Shown piece after piece: positions 26,338-34,870 of a stretch of 53,190 nucleotides of DNA. Below the pieces are notes generated by a model, which was not told where the DNA came from, did no database searches, and worked only from the letters and a program-made list of their open reading frames with translations. This DNA is from an uncultured Prevotella sp. GTDB lineage: Bacteria > Bacteroidota > Bacteroidia > Bacteroidales > Bacteroidaceae. The DNA is taken from NCBI GenBank assembly GCA_900553465.1, contig USDT01000017.1, positions 1-53,190 of the forward strand, written 5' to 3'. Both the position numbers and the translations under genes were made by a program. Each line of letters opens with the position of its first letter. The stretch's first letter is position 1.

Positions 26338-26574
26338 ATGAAAACCAACAGTCAGAATGAAAGGAGCTTGCCATTTGGTGATGTATAACCTGACTGGTTG
26401 ACTGTAAATGGCAATGAAGGTGTTTGTGCGTTAGGATTCTGATATAAGAATCTGGTTCTATATATGAGAAAGGACATCAACAGCGGTGGAATCAATGTTC
26501 GTTTCTATACGTGTAAAGCAGGGAGTGACAATATTGTTTATTTCTGTTTTATTGTGAAATGTTTTACTCTTTAA
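26338..26574 (+). other. Leader with two possible short ORFs
   Basis: The first ORF (26338-26388, 16 codons, MKTNSQNERSLPFGDV) begins about 24 nt after the predicted transcription start. The second (26464-26574) has 36 codons, begins MRKDINSGG and ends 12 nt before the next gene. Neither matches anything I know. GCCATTT near 26370 can pair with AAATGGC near 26406. They could be leader peptides, gene remnants or chance. Confidence 0.2.
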
Positions 26575-26586
26575 AAATAATTTATT

Positions 26587-28065
26587 ATGAAACGTCTGGT
26601 TTTTATATTGACAGCAATCTGTGCAGCTATTCCTGTCATGGCACAGAATGTTGATGATGGCGGTTCAGAGAAAGTGACATTTTTGACTGACGGCGTTGGT
26701 TCAGATAGTATTCCTATGAATGTGTATCAGGTCATGACCGAACCACCGCAGTTTTATGGCGGTATGGGGGCCATGGATAAGTTCATAATAGACAATCTCC
26801 GTTATCCGGCGGAAGCATGGAATGATACGATATACAGTAAGAAAGATGTATTCGGCAGTAATTGTATCATAAGGAAAGACGGCAGAGCCATATTCCCACG
26901 TCCTACAGACATGCACCCGGCATTGTCGCAGGAGATAGCCAGGGTGGTGTCACTTATGCCGAGTTGGAAGCCGGCAACTAAGGAAGGAAAGATTGTTGAT
27001 GTGGTCTTCGCAATATCTACATCGGTGCTTGATCCGTTTTTCCATATTCCATACAGTGGCATGCCATATGTAAAAAAGGCTATTGAAGCGTCCAACAGTC
27101 TGAAAGAAAATTACAAGTTTGGAATAAGCAAGGCACAGACTGACAGTGTGGCTACGCTGATATATTCTGTGCATGAAAAGGGATGGGACGAGATGACATC
27201 CACATTGGCAGGAGCCCGTCTTCTGGCAATGTTGGGTAGATATGATGATGCGGTGGCCATGCTAGACAGGGCACTGGTGAAATATCATGATATTGGTTTC
27301 ACAAAGGATGGCCATTTAGGAAATTTATATCCTGACCTTTCTTGTTATAATCCGAAGGTAGAGCTTTATTCGGTTATGACTCTTGCTGCTATATATGACA
27401 TGTCTGGACAGAAGGACAAGGCGCGTGAGACATACGATAACGCAATATGGTTGGCCGGTACTATGGCAGAGCAGGGTATCAGGGATAATGGTACGGAGTC
27501 GCAGCGATCAAGGCGTTACTATGACTTGATGCGCGAAAAAGCCGCCATAGTAAGTAATGAGCGTGGCGCAAGCGTAAGGCTTAATCCGTCAGAACGCCGT
27601 GAGATAGATTATGAACCAAGGCTTGGAGACACGAACTGGAGAATAGAACAGCGTGTGGCAGAAGGAAAGATAAGCAATGCGAGAGTGTCCCAGATAAACG
27701 GACAGATGGATATGATGAACTTTGACCAAAGCAACCGGAAAAGCGTGAGTGACGCTTTCAGGCTTTATAAGATATGCGCCATGCTCACCGGTCTGCGTGA
27801 CGGGACTGAGGCTGAGCATGCATTTGTCTCAGAAGTATCTGGTGGAGAAGCCGGTAAGAAGATGGCAAAATATTTCACTAAATGGAGTAAGAACTTGTCT
27901 TTGCCGGTCGCAAGCCATAAGGAAATGTTGGAGAACATTGTGTTCTATGCACCTTTAAATGTCTCAGGAACAGAAAATGAAACAGATCAGGCAGCAGCCA
28001 AGGCGTTCTATGATAAGCGTAAGAAGGTAGAGGAGGTTTATCCGCTCGGATGGTTGTGTAAATGA
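26587..28065 (+). CDS. Secreted protein with N-terminal TonB_C-like domain, paralogue 1
   Basis: The 492-residue protein has a signal peptide (MKRLVFILTAICAAIPVMAQ). A TonB C-terminal-like domain follows (about 50-160): MTEPPQFYGGMGAMDKFIIDNLRYPAEAW, then CIIRKDGRAIFPRP and ARVVSLMPSWKPATKEGKIVDVVFAIS. This resembles the energy-transducer TonB pattern of PPQFPGG...NLRYP and MP.W.PA..G. Unlike TonB it has no N-terminal membrane anchor or proline-rich spacer; instead a 330-residue helical region follows. That region has TPR-like segments (about 190-300, GARLLAMLGRYDDAVAMLDRALVKYHDIG). A paralogue lies immediately downstream. The function is unknown; it may bind TonB-dependent components or be a structural scaffold. 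Confidence 0.75.
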   Translation: MKRLVFILTAICAAIPVMAQNVDDGGSEKVTFLTDGVGSDSIPMNVYQVMTEPPQFYGGMGAMDKFIIDNLRYPAEAWNDTIYSKKDVFGSNCIIRKDGRAIFPRPTDMHPALSQEIARVVSLMPSWKPATKEGKIVDVVFAISTSVLDPFFHIPYSGMPYVKKAIEASNSLKENYKFGISKAQTDSVATLIYSVHEKGWDEMTSTLAGARLLAMLGRYDDAVAMLDRALVKYHDIGFTKDGHLGNLYPDLSCYNPKVELYSVMTLAAIYDMSGQKDKARETYDNAIWLAGTMAEQGIRDNGTESQRSRRYYDLMREKAAIVSNERGASVRLNPSERREIDYEPRLGDTNWRIEQRVAEGKISNARVSQINGQMDMMNFDQSNRKSVSDAFRLYKICAMLTGLRDGTEAEHAFVSEVSGGEAGKKMAKYFTKWSKNLSLPVASHKEMLENIVFYAPLNVSGTENETDQAAAKAFYDKRKKVEEVYPLGWLCK

Positions 28066-28155
28066 GGCCTCTTATATAACATACTCATGAAATGTGAGTG
28101 TATGCTTGTTTACTGTCGATGATTATCTTACTTAATATATTATAACAAATAAAAC

Positions 28156-28162
28156 AGGGAGG
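28156..28162 (+). promoter_or_regulatory. Shine-Dalgarno (AGGGAGG) for paralogue 2
   Basis: AGGGAGG lies exactly 6 nt before the ATG at 28169, an ideal spacing and an unusually strong site for this genome. It favours that start over the ATG at 28163, which it would abut with no spacing. Confidence 0.55.
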
Positions 28163-28168
28163 ATGATT

Positions 28169-29713
28169 ATGAGGAATATTGTTTTTATTTTATTGGCATT
28201 TCTACCTTTTTGTTCTGTGAGCGGACAGTTCGTAAAAGGCAGCGAAAAACATCTTGGCAATTCGGAGACTCTGAAGAAATATAAATTTATTGTTGATGAT
28301 GAATATGGTGACAGTATTCCATCGGTAGTTTATGACCATATGGATACCCCGCCTGAGTTTCCCGGTGGTATAGGAGAAATGGATAAGTTTATACGTGAAA
28401 ATCTGAATTTTCCGTCTAAATCATGGATATACTGGAAAAAGAGTGGTTTGGCAAGGACAAATGTTACGAAAATTAGAATAGGAGATTGCGTGGTCAGGAA
28501 AGATGGCAAGGCAATACTTGTGAGAACAACGGACGAAGTAACACCAGAATTGCAGAAAGAATTGGCACGAGTTGTCTCTATAATGCCGCGTTGGAAACCT
28601 GCCAAACTCAATGGTGTTGAGGTTGATGTGATATTTCATATTGATACCGATTTACTCGAACCAAATCTTGTTGTACCATACAGCGCAGTGCCACTGGTGA
28701 AAGAAAACAGAAGACTTGTGCATCTAGTGGATCATCATTATTCTTATGGTATGGACAAAAACTTGGCGGATAGTGTCGCAGAGAAACTCCTTTCTACTCA
28801 TAGGGCTGGATGGAGCGATATTGAGTCGGCAGTGTGTGGTGCCCGTCTCCTCAGTGCTTTGGGAAGATATGGCGATGCTACAGAGATGTTGAAAGAAATG
28901 CTTAAGACGTATCATACTTTTGGTTTCAGGAAAACACCTAACCCGGAAACCGGAAGGTATATGCTCGACCCTTATTTCACAAAAGACTGTTATGACCCTG
29001 TTAAGGAATTGGACGCAGCTATTACGCTTGCTGCAATAACTTGTATGTCAGGAGAAAAAGACAGTGCTCGCGTTGCTTGTGACAATGCCTTGGAACTTAT
29101 AGATATGTTCCTCGTAGAAGGAATGGGTGAGGCAGAAATGAGTATGCAGGAAATACAGATGCGCGCTGATCTTCTTCAAGAGAAAGCGGAGATAGTAGAT
29201 CGTGAATCAACACCAAGTATAAGGTTAAACTCTTCAGATCGTCATGATATAGAACATGAGATGATGCTTGGAGCACGTAACCGAGAGATTGACAAGCGAA
29301 TTGCTGAGGGAAAGATTAGTAATGCAAGGGTAGTGCAGATAACGAATCAACTTGAAAACATGTTTAAGGAACGTCAGGACAAGGCTACCGACCGTAATAC
29401 TGTTTTTCTTTACCAGCTTAAGGCCATGCTGATAGGCATGTGCGATGGAATCGATGAGGAGCAAAAATATATTGAAAAGTTGGTAAATGGTGATGGTGTT
29501 GGAAACAAAGTGGCCGAGCGTATGGATAAATGGAATAATAAAATTTCCTTACCGGTGTGTGACGAAAAGGATTTTCTAGAATGTGTGGTGTTCTATGCTC
29601 CTTTGAACGATGAAGGAATAAAGCCGGATGACGCTCGCAAGATCGCTGGAAACTTTTATGACAGACTCGGGCAAATAGAGAAAGTCTATCCTTTGAAATG
29701 GTTGAAGAAATAA
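28169..29713 (+). CDS. Secreted protein with N-terminal TonB_C-like domain, paralogue 2
   Basis: The 514-residue paralogue of the preceding gene shares the same layout. It has a signal peptide (MRNIVFILLAFLPFCSVSG). The TonB_C-like domain is well preserved (DTPPEFPGGIGEMDKFIRENLNFP, CVVRKDGKAILVRTT, ARVVSIMPRWKPAKLNGVEVDVIFHID). The helical region contains GARLLSALGRYGDATEMLKEMLKTYHTFGF. C-terminal blocks are also shared: PSIRLNSSDRHDIEHEMMLGARN, IAEGKISNARVVQITNQ and FLECVVFYAPLN, the last matching LENIVFYAPLN in paralogue 1. The gap between them is about 100 bp, so tandem duplication followed by divergence is evident. The start is set by the Shine-Dalgarno site. A strong terminator follows. 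Confidence 0.75.
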   Translation: MRNIVFILLAFLPFCSVSGQFVKGSEKHLGNSETLKKYKFIVDDEYGDSIPSVVYDHMDTPPEFPGGIGEMDKFIRENLNFPSKSWIYWKKSGLARTNVTKIRIGDCVVRKDGKAILVRTTDEVTPELQKELARVVSIMPRWKPAKLNGVEVDVIFHIDTDLLEPNLVVPYSAVPLVKENRRLVHLVDHHYSYGMDKNLADSVAEKLLSTHRAGWSDIESAVCGARLLSALGRYGDATEMLKEMLKTYHTFGFRKTPNPETGRYMLDPYFTKDCYDPVKELDAAITLAAITCMSGEKDSARVACDNALELIDMFLVEGMGEAEMSMQEIQMRADLLQEKAEIVDRESTPSIRLNSSDRHDIEHEMMLGARNREIDKRIAEGKISNARVVQITNQLENMFKERQDKATDRNTVFLYQLKAMLIGMCDGIDEEQKYIEKLVNGDGVGNKVAERMDKWNNKISLPVCDEKDFLECVVFYAPLNDEGIKPDDARKIAGNFYDRLGQIEKVYPLKWLKK

Positions 29714-29760
29714 TACATCTAATGTAGATGTAATTCGTAATTGTTGTTTGTAATATATAT

Positions 29761-29828
29761 ATAACACGAAATAAAGACATAAAAATCCGATTGGGATGTG
29801 TTTTTATTTCGTGTTATTGCTTTTTTTA
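29761..29828 (+). terminator. Long-stem terminator after the TonB_C-like pair
   Basis: A perfect 15-bp stem (29761-29775 with 29803-29817, core AACACGAAATAAA) encloses a 27-nt loop and is followed by a T-run. It lies over an upstream in-frame ATG at 29798, which argues for the later start of the GH3 gene. Confidence 0.85.
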
Positions 29829-29829
29829 T

Positions 29830-29837
29830 TATCTTAG
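29830..29837 (+). promoter_or_regulatory. Near-consensus promoter for the GH3 gene
   Basis: TATCTTAG (one mismatch to TAnnTTTG) follows TTTC at 29807-29810 by 19 nt. It lies just after the terminator and 41 bp before the chosen start. Confidence 0.4.
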
Positions 29838-29878
29838 CACATTATATTACACTAACTTTTCTTAAAACAAAACCTGTC

Positions 29879-32041
29879 ATGCAAACTAAAAAACTGATAG
29901 CTTTGCTTATTGCAGCCATGCCGATGTCGGTATGTGCGCAGCTTCTGCCTTATCAGGACACGAACCTCACGCCGGCGGAGCGTGCCGAGGATTTGTGTTC
30001 ACGACTGACGGTAGAGGAGAAAATATCTCTGATGATGAACAATTCACCGGCCATACCGAGGCTCGGAATACCGCAGTTCGAGTGGTGGAACGAGGCGTTG
30101 CACGGAGTGGCACGTAACGGTACTGCCACAGTGTTTCCGGTGACAATAGGTATGGCCGCATCGTGGAACGATGAGCTGGTATATAAGGTGTTTACGGCGA
30201 CGAGCGACGAGGCGCGTGCCAAGAATGCCGAGGCCAAGCGTACGAACACCATGGAACAGTATCGCGGACTGTCGTTCTGGACACCCAACATAAACATATT
30301 CCGCGATCCGCGCTGGGGACGCGGACAGGAGACATATGGCGAAGACCCTTATCTGACGTCGCGTATGGGACTGGCCGTGGTGCGCGGATTGCAGGGCGAT
30401 GACTATGCTCCGGACGGCAACAAACCGAAGCACAAATATATGAAACTGCTGGCTTGTGCCAAGCATTTTGCCGTGCACAGCGGTCCGGAATGGAGCCGCC
30501 ACCGTTTCAATGTGGAGGATCTGCCGGCGCGCGACCTGTGGGAGACGTATCTTCCGGCGTTCAAGTCGCTTGTGGTTGATGGCGATGTGAAAGAGGTGAT
30601 GTGTGCCTATCAGCGCATCGACGGCGAACCGTGCTGCGGCAACACGCGCTATCTGCAACAGATATTGCGTGGAGAATGGGGCTTTAAAGGGCTTGTGACG
30701 AGTGACTGCGGAGCGGTGAGCGACTTCTGGCAGTCGTGGGGACACGGTTTTTCTAAGACTCAGAGCGATGCCAGCGCACGCGCCTTGGTGACGGGCACCG
30801 ACCTCGAATGTGGAAGCGACTACCGCTCTTTGGGCGAGGCTTTGAAGCAGGGAAAGGTGAGCGAAAAGGATATCGACACTTCGTTGAAACGTCTGTTGAA
30901 AGCCCGTTTCGAGCTTGGAGACTTTGACGATGACGCGCTTGTGGAGTGGACCAGACTGCCTATGAGCATTGTGGCATGCAAGGAGCACCGTCAGCTTGCT
31001 GCCGATATGGCGCGACAGACTATGACACTGTTGAGCAACGACGGCATTCTGCCTCTGAAAAAGAGTGGAATGAAGATAGCTGTGCTCGGTCCTAACGCCA
31101 ACGATTCGACAATGTTGTGGGGAAATTATAACGGATTTCCGCTTTCTACGGTCACAATATGGCAAGGCATAAAGGCAAAAGCACCATCGGCACGGCTCAT
31201 AGAGGGTTGTGAATATCTGCATAATAATGACAAGGTGAACGCCGGAAACGTAGCCGGTCTGGTGGGCGATGCCGACGTTGTGATATTCGTAGGCGGCATA
31301 TCGCCGCGTCTTGAGGGCGAGGAACTGCCGGTGGAGGAACCCGGATTCAAGGGTGGCGACCGTCTGACGATAGAACTGCCGGCTGCACAGAGCGAGCTTG
31401 TGAAGGCATTGAAGGATGCCGGCAAGAAGGTGGTGTTCGTCAACTGTTCGGGTAGCGCTGTTGCTCTTACTGCAGAACACGGCAATGCCAACGCCATACT
31501 GCAGGCGTGGTATGGAGGAGAGCAGGCCGGAACAGCCGTTGCCGATGTGCTGTTCGGCGACTACAATCCGGGCGGAAAACTGCCTGTCACGTTCTATGCA
31601 AGTACGTCGCAACTGCCTGATTATGAGGATTATCGTATGACGGAACGCACTTACCGTTACTTTACGGGCAAACCGTTGTATCCGTTCGGTTACGGACTCA
31701 GCTACACAACCTTCTCGATAGGCAAGCCTAAGTATAAGAACGGAACGCTGACCGTGAAGGTGAAGAATACCGGAGAACGCGATGGCGAGGAGGTCGTTCA
31801 GGTGTATGTGCGTAATCCTAAGGACACAGCAGGACCTCAGAAGACCCTGCGCGGATTCAAACGTGTGGCAGTGAAGGCCGGCGATACGGAGACGGTGAGC
31901 ATAGACCTGCCACGCAGCACCTTCGAGCTTTGGGACGGTGAGACAAACACCATGCGCGTCGTTCCTGGAAAATATCAGCTTATGGTGGGCAATTCTTCGG
32001 CAGACGAAGATTTGCGTGAGATATCCGTGAAGGTCGATTGA
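29879..32041 (+). CDS. GH3 beta-xylosidase/beta-glucosidase (secreted)
   Basis: The 720-residue enzyme has a signal peptide (QTKKLIALLIAAMPMSVCAQ). GH3 enzymes remove terminal beta-linked sugars. Visible features are the N-terminal (beta/alpha)8 domain with WWNEALHGVARNGTATVFPVTIGMAASW, KHFAVHSGPEWSRHRFN, and the nucleophile motif GLVTSDCGAVSDFW (Asp276). The SDCGA form is usual in the xylosidase/arabinofuranosidase branch. A GH3_C domain (about 390-590) and a C-terminal fibronectin-type-III-like domain (about 625-700) follow. The ATG at 29879 is chosen because the ORF opening at 29798 begins inside a terminator stem. It is a single-gene unit. Substrate preference is inferred from the motif only. 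Confidence 0.92.
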   Translation: MQTKKLIALLIAAMPMSVCAQLLPYQDTNLTPAERAEDLCSRLTVEEKISLMMNNSPAIPRLGIPQFEWWNEALHGVARNGTATVFPVTIGMAASWNDELVYKVFTATSDEARAKNAEAKRTNTMEQYRGLSFWTPNINIFRDPRWGRGQETYGEDPYLTSRMGLAVVRGLQGDDYAPDGNKPKHKYMKLLACAKHFAVHSGPEWSRHRFNVEDLPARDLWETYLPAFKSLVVDGDVKEVMCAYQRIDGEPCCGNTRYLQQILRGEWGFKGLVTSDCGAVSDFWQSWGHGFSKTQSDASARALVTGTDLECGSDYRSLGEALKQGKVSEKDIDTSLKRLLKARFELGDFDDDALVEWTRLPMSIVACKEHRQLAADMARQTMTLLSNDGILPLKKSGMKIAVLGPNANDSTMLWGNYNGFPLSTVTIWQGIKAKAPSARLIEGCEYLHNNDKVNAGNVAGLVGDADVVIFVGGISPRLEGEELPVEEPGFKGGDRLTIELPAAQSELVKALKDAGKKVVFVNCSGSAVALTAEHGNANAILQAWYGGEQAGTAVADVLFGDYNPGGKLPVTFYASTSQLPDYEDYRMTERTYRYFTGKPLYPFGYGLSYTTFSIGKPKYKNGTLTVKVKNTGERDGEEVVQVYVRNPKDTAGPQKTLRGFKRVAVKAGDTETVSIDLPRSTFELWDGETNTMRVVPGKYQLMVGNSSADEDLREISVKVD

Positions 32042-32135
32042 CGGTGCGTGAAGATGAAAATAGCGAGTCTGAAATAAGATAAAAACGTATATGATATAGG
32101 AATAAAAAAGTAAGAAACGTATATCGTAAGACATA

Positions 32136-32198
32136 ATTTGCCATGTCTGCAGACGGCGAGTGAAGCTACGTGCGAGCCCCTGCGACATGGCATTTTTG
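32136..32198 (+). terminator. Terminator after the GH3 gene
   Basis: TGCCATGTC (32139-32147) pairs with GACATGGCA (32184-32192), with an internal CTGCAGACGGCG...-type arm, followed by TTTTT. Confidence 0.75.
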
Positions 32199-33082
32199 TA
32201 TACTGTCAGTGCTTTGAAACGTGATTATGATGTCTTTTCTTTCTCTGTGTCACCAATTACGTCCGGCCTTTAGCATACTCTGATGCAGCGTTATGCTATA
32301 TATTCATGGTTGTTACGACACTGTTACAGCGCATGTTTTTGCAAATATTTATTAACATTTGTTTGCTTTTTGAGTTATGGCATTTAACATTTCGCTTTTC
32401 TTATTACAGAAAAATCCGGAGTGTTTTTTATATACATAACAGCCTGTTCTGCACGGATTGGAATCCGAAGTCGGAGTGGTCGTCGTGCAAGAGAGCCTTT
32501 ATTACACCGTGAAACATACGATATCAGGCCCTGATATCGTATGTATTGATGCCTGAAATGGTGCATATCGGAGTGTAATAAAGGCTCTTTCGCAGAGCGG
32601 AAAAATACTTATGGAAATATGATGTTATATAAATGTTTGTTTATCAGCGTATTACATAAAACTTGAAAATTCGCGTTTTTTCGACCAAAATGGCAGTCGG
32701 TTCATTCTGGTGGACTTTTTTCGCGATTTTTGTGGAGCAGATTTAACAGTGCATCCATCGTTTTTCTGTTTTTTTTATACATTCGGCAGTAGAAAATAAG
32801 AGCTATTTGTCGTGGAATATCCATGGCGTATGATTTTGATACCGATCACGTATTTTCCGCTTCTTATATGTCCTGCATCAGGAAATGGCGACGCAGGTCG
32901 CGGAATATATTTTGTGTATGGTTTTAATAATAAATATATGGTCAATCCCTGTATTTCTTACACAGTTATATTGTCGTTCCGGAAGTGGTGGACGTCGGCA
33001 CAATGGATTAAAGATATTGGTGTGACTGGTTAAAATAATGTAAAAAGAACGTCTGGTTATATATAATGTATAAGGATTTTAT
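32199..33082. other. ORF-less intergenic stretch with a nested inverted repeat
   Basis: About 880 bp before the nif3 promoter hold no convincing gene. The notable part is a nested repeat at 32492-32588, described separately. The 32600-33080 part shows nothing I can assign. Confidence 0.4.
32492..32588. repeat. Nested perfect inverted repeats (MITE- or REP-like)
   Basis: Outer arms AGAGCCTTTATTACAC (32492-32507) and GTGTAATAAAGGCTCT (32573-32588) are perfect over 16 bp. Inside lies a perfect 15-bp inverted repeat, ACATACGATATCAGG (32514-32528) and CCTGATATCGTATGT (32530-32544), with one base at the centre. No coding potential. Confidence 0.75.
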
Positions 33083-33090
33083 TATCTTTG
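33083..33090 (+). promoter_or_regulatory. -7 box (TATCTTTG) for nif3-cdsZ
   Basis: An exact -7 match 33 bp upstream of the GTG start. The -33 position is not TTTG. Confidence 0.55.
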
Positions 33091-33123
33091 TAGTCTATTA
33101 TAAACATAACATAGCTGAAAAGC

Positions 33124-33906
33124 GTGAAAATAAAGGAAGTGATGACCGCCCTTGAACGTTTCGCGCCTCTGCCTTTGCAGGAAGGATGGGACAATGCCGG
33201 CCTGCAAATAGGATTGACGGAGGTGGAAGTCTCAGGGGCTTTATTGTGCCTTGACGTGAACGAAGCAATCATCGACGAGGCAGTGAGCAAGGGATGCAAT
33301 CTGGTTGTGTCTCATCATCCGTTGCTGTTCCACGGGCTGAAGACCATTTCGGATGCCGACAGCGTGCAGCGCACGGTGATGAAGGCGATAGAAAACCGTG
33401 TGGCAGTGGTGTCGATGCATACAAACATGGACAACGCGCGTGGCGGTGTGAACTTTAAGATTGCCGAGAAAATGGGGCTCACAAACGTGAATTTCTTTGC
33501 ACGTAAGACCGTTGGTATAGAGGCCGGAAGCGGAGTGGTAGGAGATTTGCCGCAGCCGATGGATGCAGCGGAGTTTGTTGCCGGTGTGAAGAAACAGTTC
33601 GGAGTGGATTGCGCCATGTGTAACGAGCTGCTGAAACGCCCAGTGCGCCGCGTGGCAATATGTGGCGGAGCAGGAGATTTTCTGCTCGATGATGCAGTGA
33701 AGGTCGGAGCTGACGCTTTTGTTACGGGCGAGATGCACTATCATGTATATTTCGGACGCGAGCAGCAGATACAGATATGCGTGATAGGACACTATCAGAG
33801 TGAGCAATATACGAAGGAAATATTCAAAACAATAATCGAGGAGGAGTGTCCGGATGTGCCGGTTGTCATGGCTCAGACGAACACCAATCCAATAATCTAT
33901 TTATAA
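33124..33906 (+). CDS. Nif3-like dinuclear-metal protein (YbgI family)
   Basis: Nif3/YbgI proteins form hexameric rings with a dinuclear metal centre. Some have been annotated as GTP cyclohydrolase type 2, but the true substrate is unsettled. The 260-residue protein has the family blocks PLQEGWDNAGLQIG (17-30), NLVVSHHPLLFHGLK (metal ligands H64-H65), VVSMHTNMDNARGGVN, and a C-terminal VTGEMHYHVYF...VIGHYQSEQY block with further His/Glu ligands. The start is a GTG at 33124, 33 bp after a -7 box. The cdsZ gene begins 2 bp after the stop codon, so they are one operon, an arrangement I recall from other Bacteroidetes. Confidence 0.92.
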   Translation: MKIKEVMTALERFAPLPLQEGWDNAGLQIGLTEVEVSGALLCLDVNEAIIDEAVSKGCNLVVSHHPLLFHGLKTISDADSVQRTVMKAIENRVAVVSMHTNMDNARGGVNFKIAEKMGLTNVNFFARKTVGIEAGSGVVGDLPQPMDAAEFVAGVKKQFGVDCAMCNELLKRPVRRVAICGGAGDFLLDDAVKVGADAFVTGEMHYHVYFGREQQIQICVIGHYQSEQYTKEIFKTIIEEECPDVPVVMAQTNTNPIIYL

Positions 33907-33908
33907 TT

Positions 33909-34736
33909 ATGGCAAAGAAAGATCCAACAGATTTATCAGTGGAAGAGAAACTGAGAACTCTTTATCAGCTTCAGACAACGTTGTCGGGAATAGACGAAAA
34001 GCGTGCACTGCGCGGTGAACTGCCTCTTGAGGTGCAGGATCTTGAGGACGAGATAGAAGGTCTTAAGATTCGTGTACAGAAAATAGAAGACGAAATACAG
34101 GAGTTCCAGTCGGCTGTTTCGCAGAAAAAGGCAGAGATACAGGAGGCTGAGGCAAGCGTGGAGCGCTATAAGACACAGTTGAATGACGTGAAAAACAACC
34201 GTGAGTATGACACGCTGACAAAGGAAATAGAGTTCCAGAGTCTTGAAATAGAGCTTTGCAACAAGAAAATCAAAGAGGCTCTTCTGATGAAGGTTGAGGA
34301 AAAGAAAAAAGACCTTGAGCAGAACAAACTGTTGATTGAAGACCGTCAGACTGCACTCGAAGACAAGAAGGGTGAGCTGGACGAGATTATGCAGGAAACA
34401 CGCGAGGAAGAGGAGAAACTGAAGGCAAAGGCAAAAGATCTGGAAACAAAGATTGAGCCGCGTCTGCTCTCAAGCTTCAAGCGCATACGTAAGAATGCGC
34501 GTAACGGTCTGGGAATTGTTTACGTTCAGCGTGACGCCTGCGGAGGATGCTTCAACAAGATTCCGCCACAGCGACAGCTCGATATTAAGATGCACAAGAA
34601 GATTATTGTGTGTGAGTATTGCGGACGTATCATGATTGATCCGGAACTGGCAGGTGTTAAGACTGCTGTTGGCGAGCTTGATGACAAACCAAAGCGCAAG
34701 CGCGTAGTACGCAAGACAAAGAAGGCTGACGAATAA
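33909..34736 (+). CDS. Coiled-coil protein with C4 zinc ribbon (CdsZ-like)
   Basis: The 275-residue cytosolic protein is a long antiparallel coiled coil (about residues 10-190: LEDEIEGLKIRVQKIEDEIQEFQSAV... LEQNKLLIEDRQTALEDKKGELDEIM). A zinc ribbon with C211-x2-C214 and C235-x2-C238 (ACGGCFNKIPPQ... VCEYCGR) follows, and then a basic Lys/Arg tail (KPKRKRVVRKTKK). It matches the zf-RING_7 family, whose chlamydial member CdsZ is linked to type III secretion; no such system is seen here. The basic tail suggests nucleic-acid or ribosome contact, which is inference. It starts 2 bp after nif3 and ends before a strong shared terminator. Confidence 0.9.
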   Translation: MAKKDPTDLSVEEKLRTLYQLQTTLSGIDEKRALRGELPLEVQDLEDEIEGLKIRVQKIEDEIQEFQSAVSQKKAEIQEAEASVERYKTQLNDVKNNREYDTLTKEIEFQSLEIELCNKKIKEALLMKVEEKKKDLEQNKLLIEDRQTALEDKKGELDEIMQETREEEEKLKAKAKDLETKIEPRLLSSFKRIRKNARNGLGIVYVQRDACGGCFNKIPPQRQLDIKMHKKIIVCEYCGRIMIDPELAGVKTAVGELDDKPKRKRVVRKTKKADE

Positions 34737-34748
34737 TAATTCTGTTGC

Positions 34749-34795
34749 AACATACAAAAAATGCGAAGTGGAACACTTCGCATTTTTTGTATGTT
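34749..34795. terminator. Bidirectional terminator between convergent cdsZ-like and djlA-like genes
   Basis: A perfect 22-bp stem (34749-34770 with 34774-34795) with a 3-nt GAA loop. The A-run and T-run on either side of the core ATGCGAAGTG allow action in both directions. Confidence 0.92.
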
Positions 34796-34870
34796 GTTTT
34801 TATTTAATGTAATTTTCTGTTGTTTTTGAGTTCGTTTCTCTTAAAAGTCAGAGGCTTGATATCTTTCAGA

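Noticed and set aside
30044..32188. Long 714-codon open frame antisense to the GH3 gene
   Set aside because: It covers the complement of a clear GH3 enzyme and its translation has no domain; it is a shadow of high-GC biased codons.
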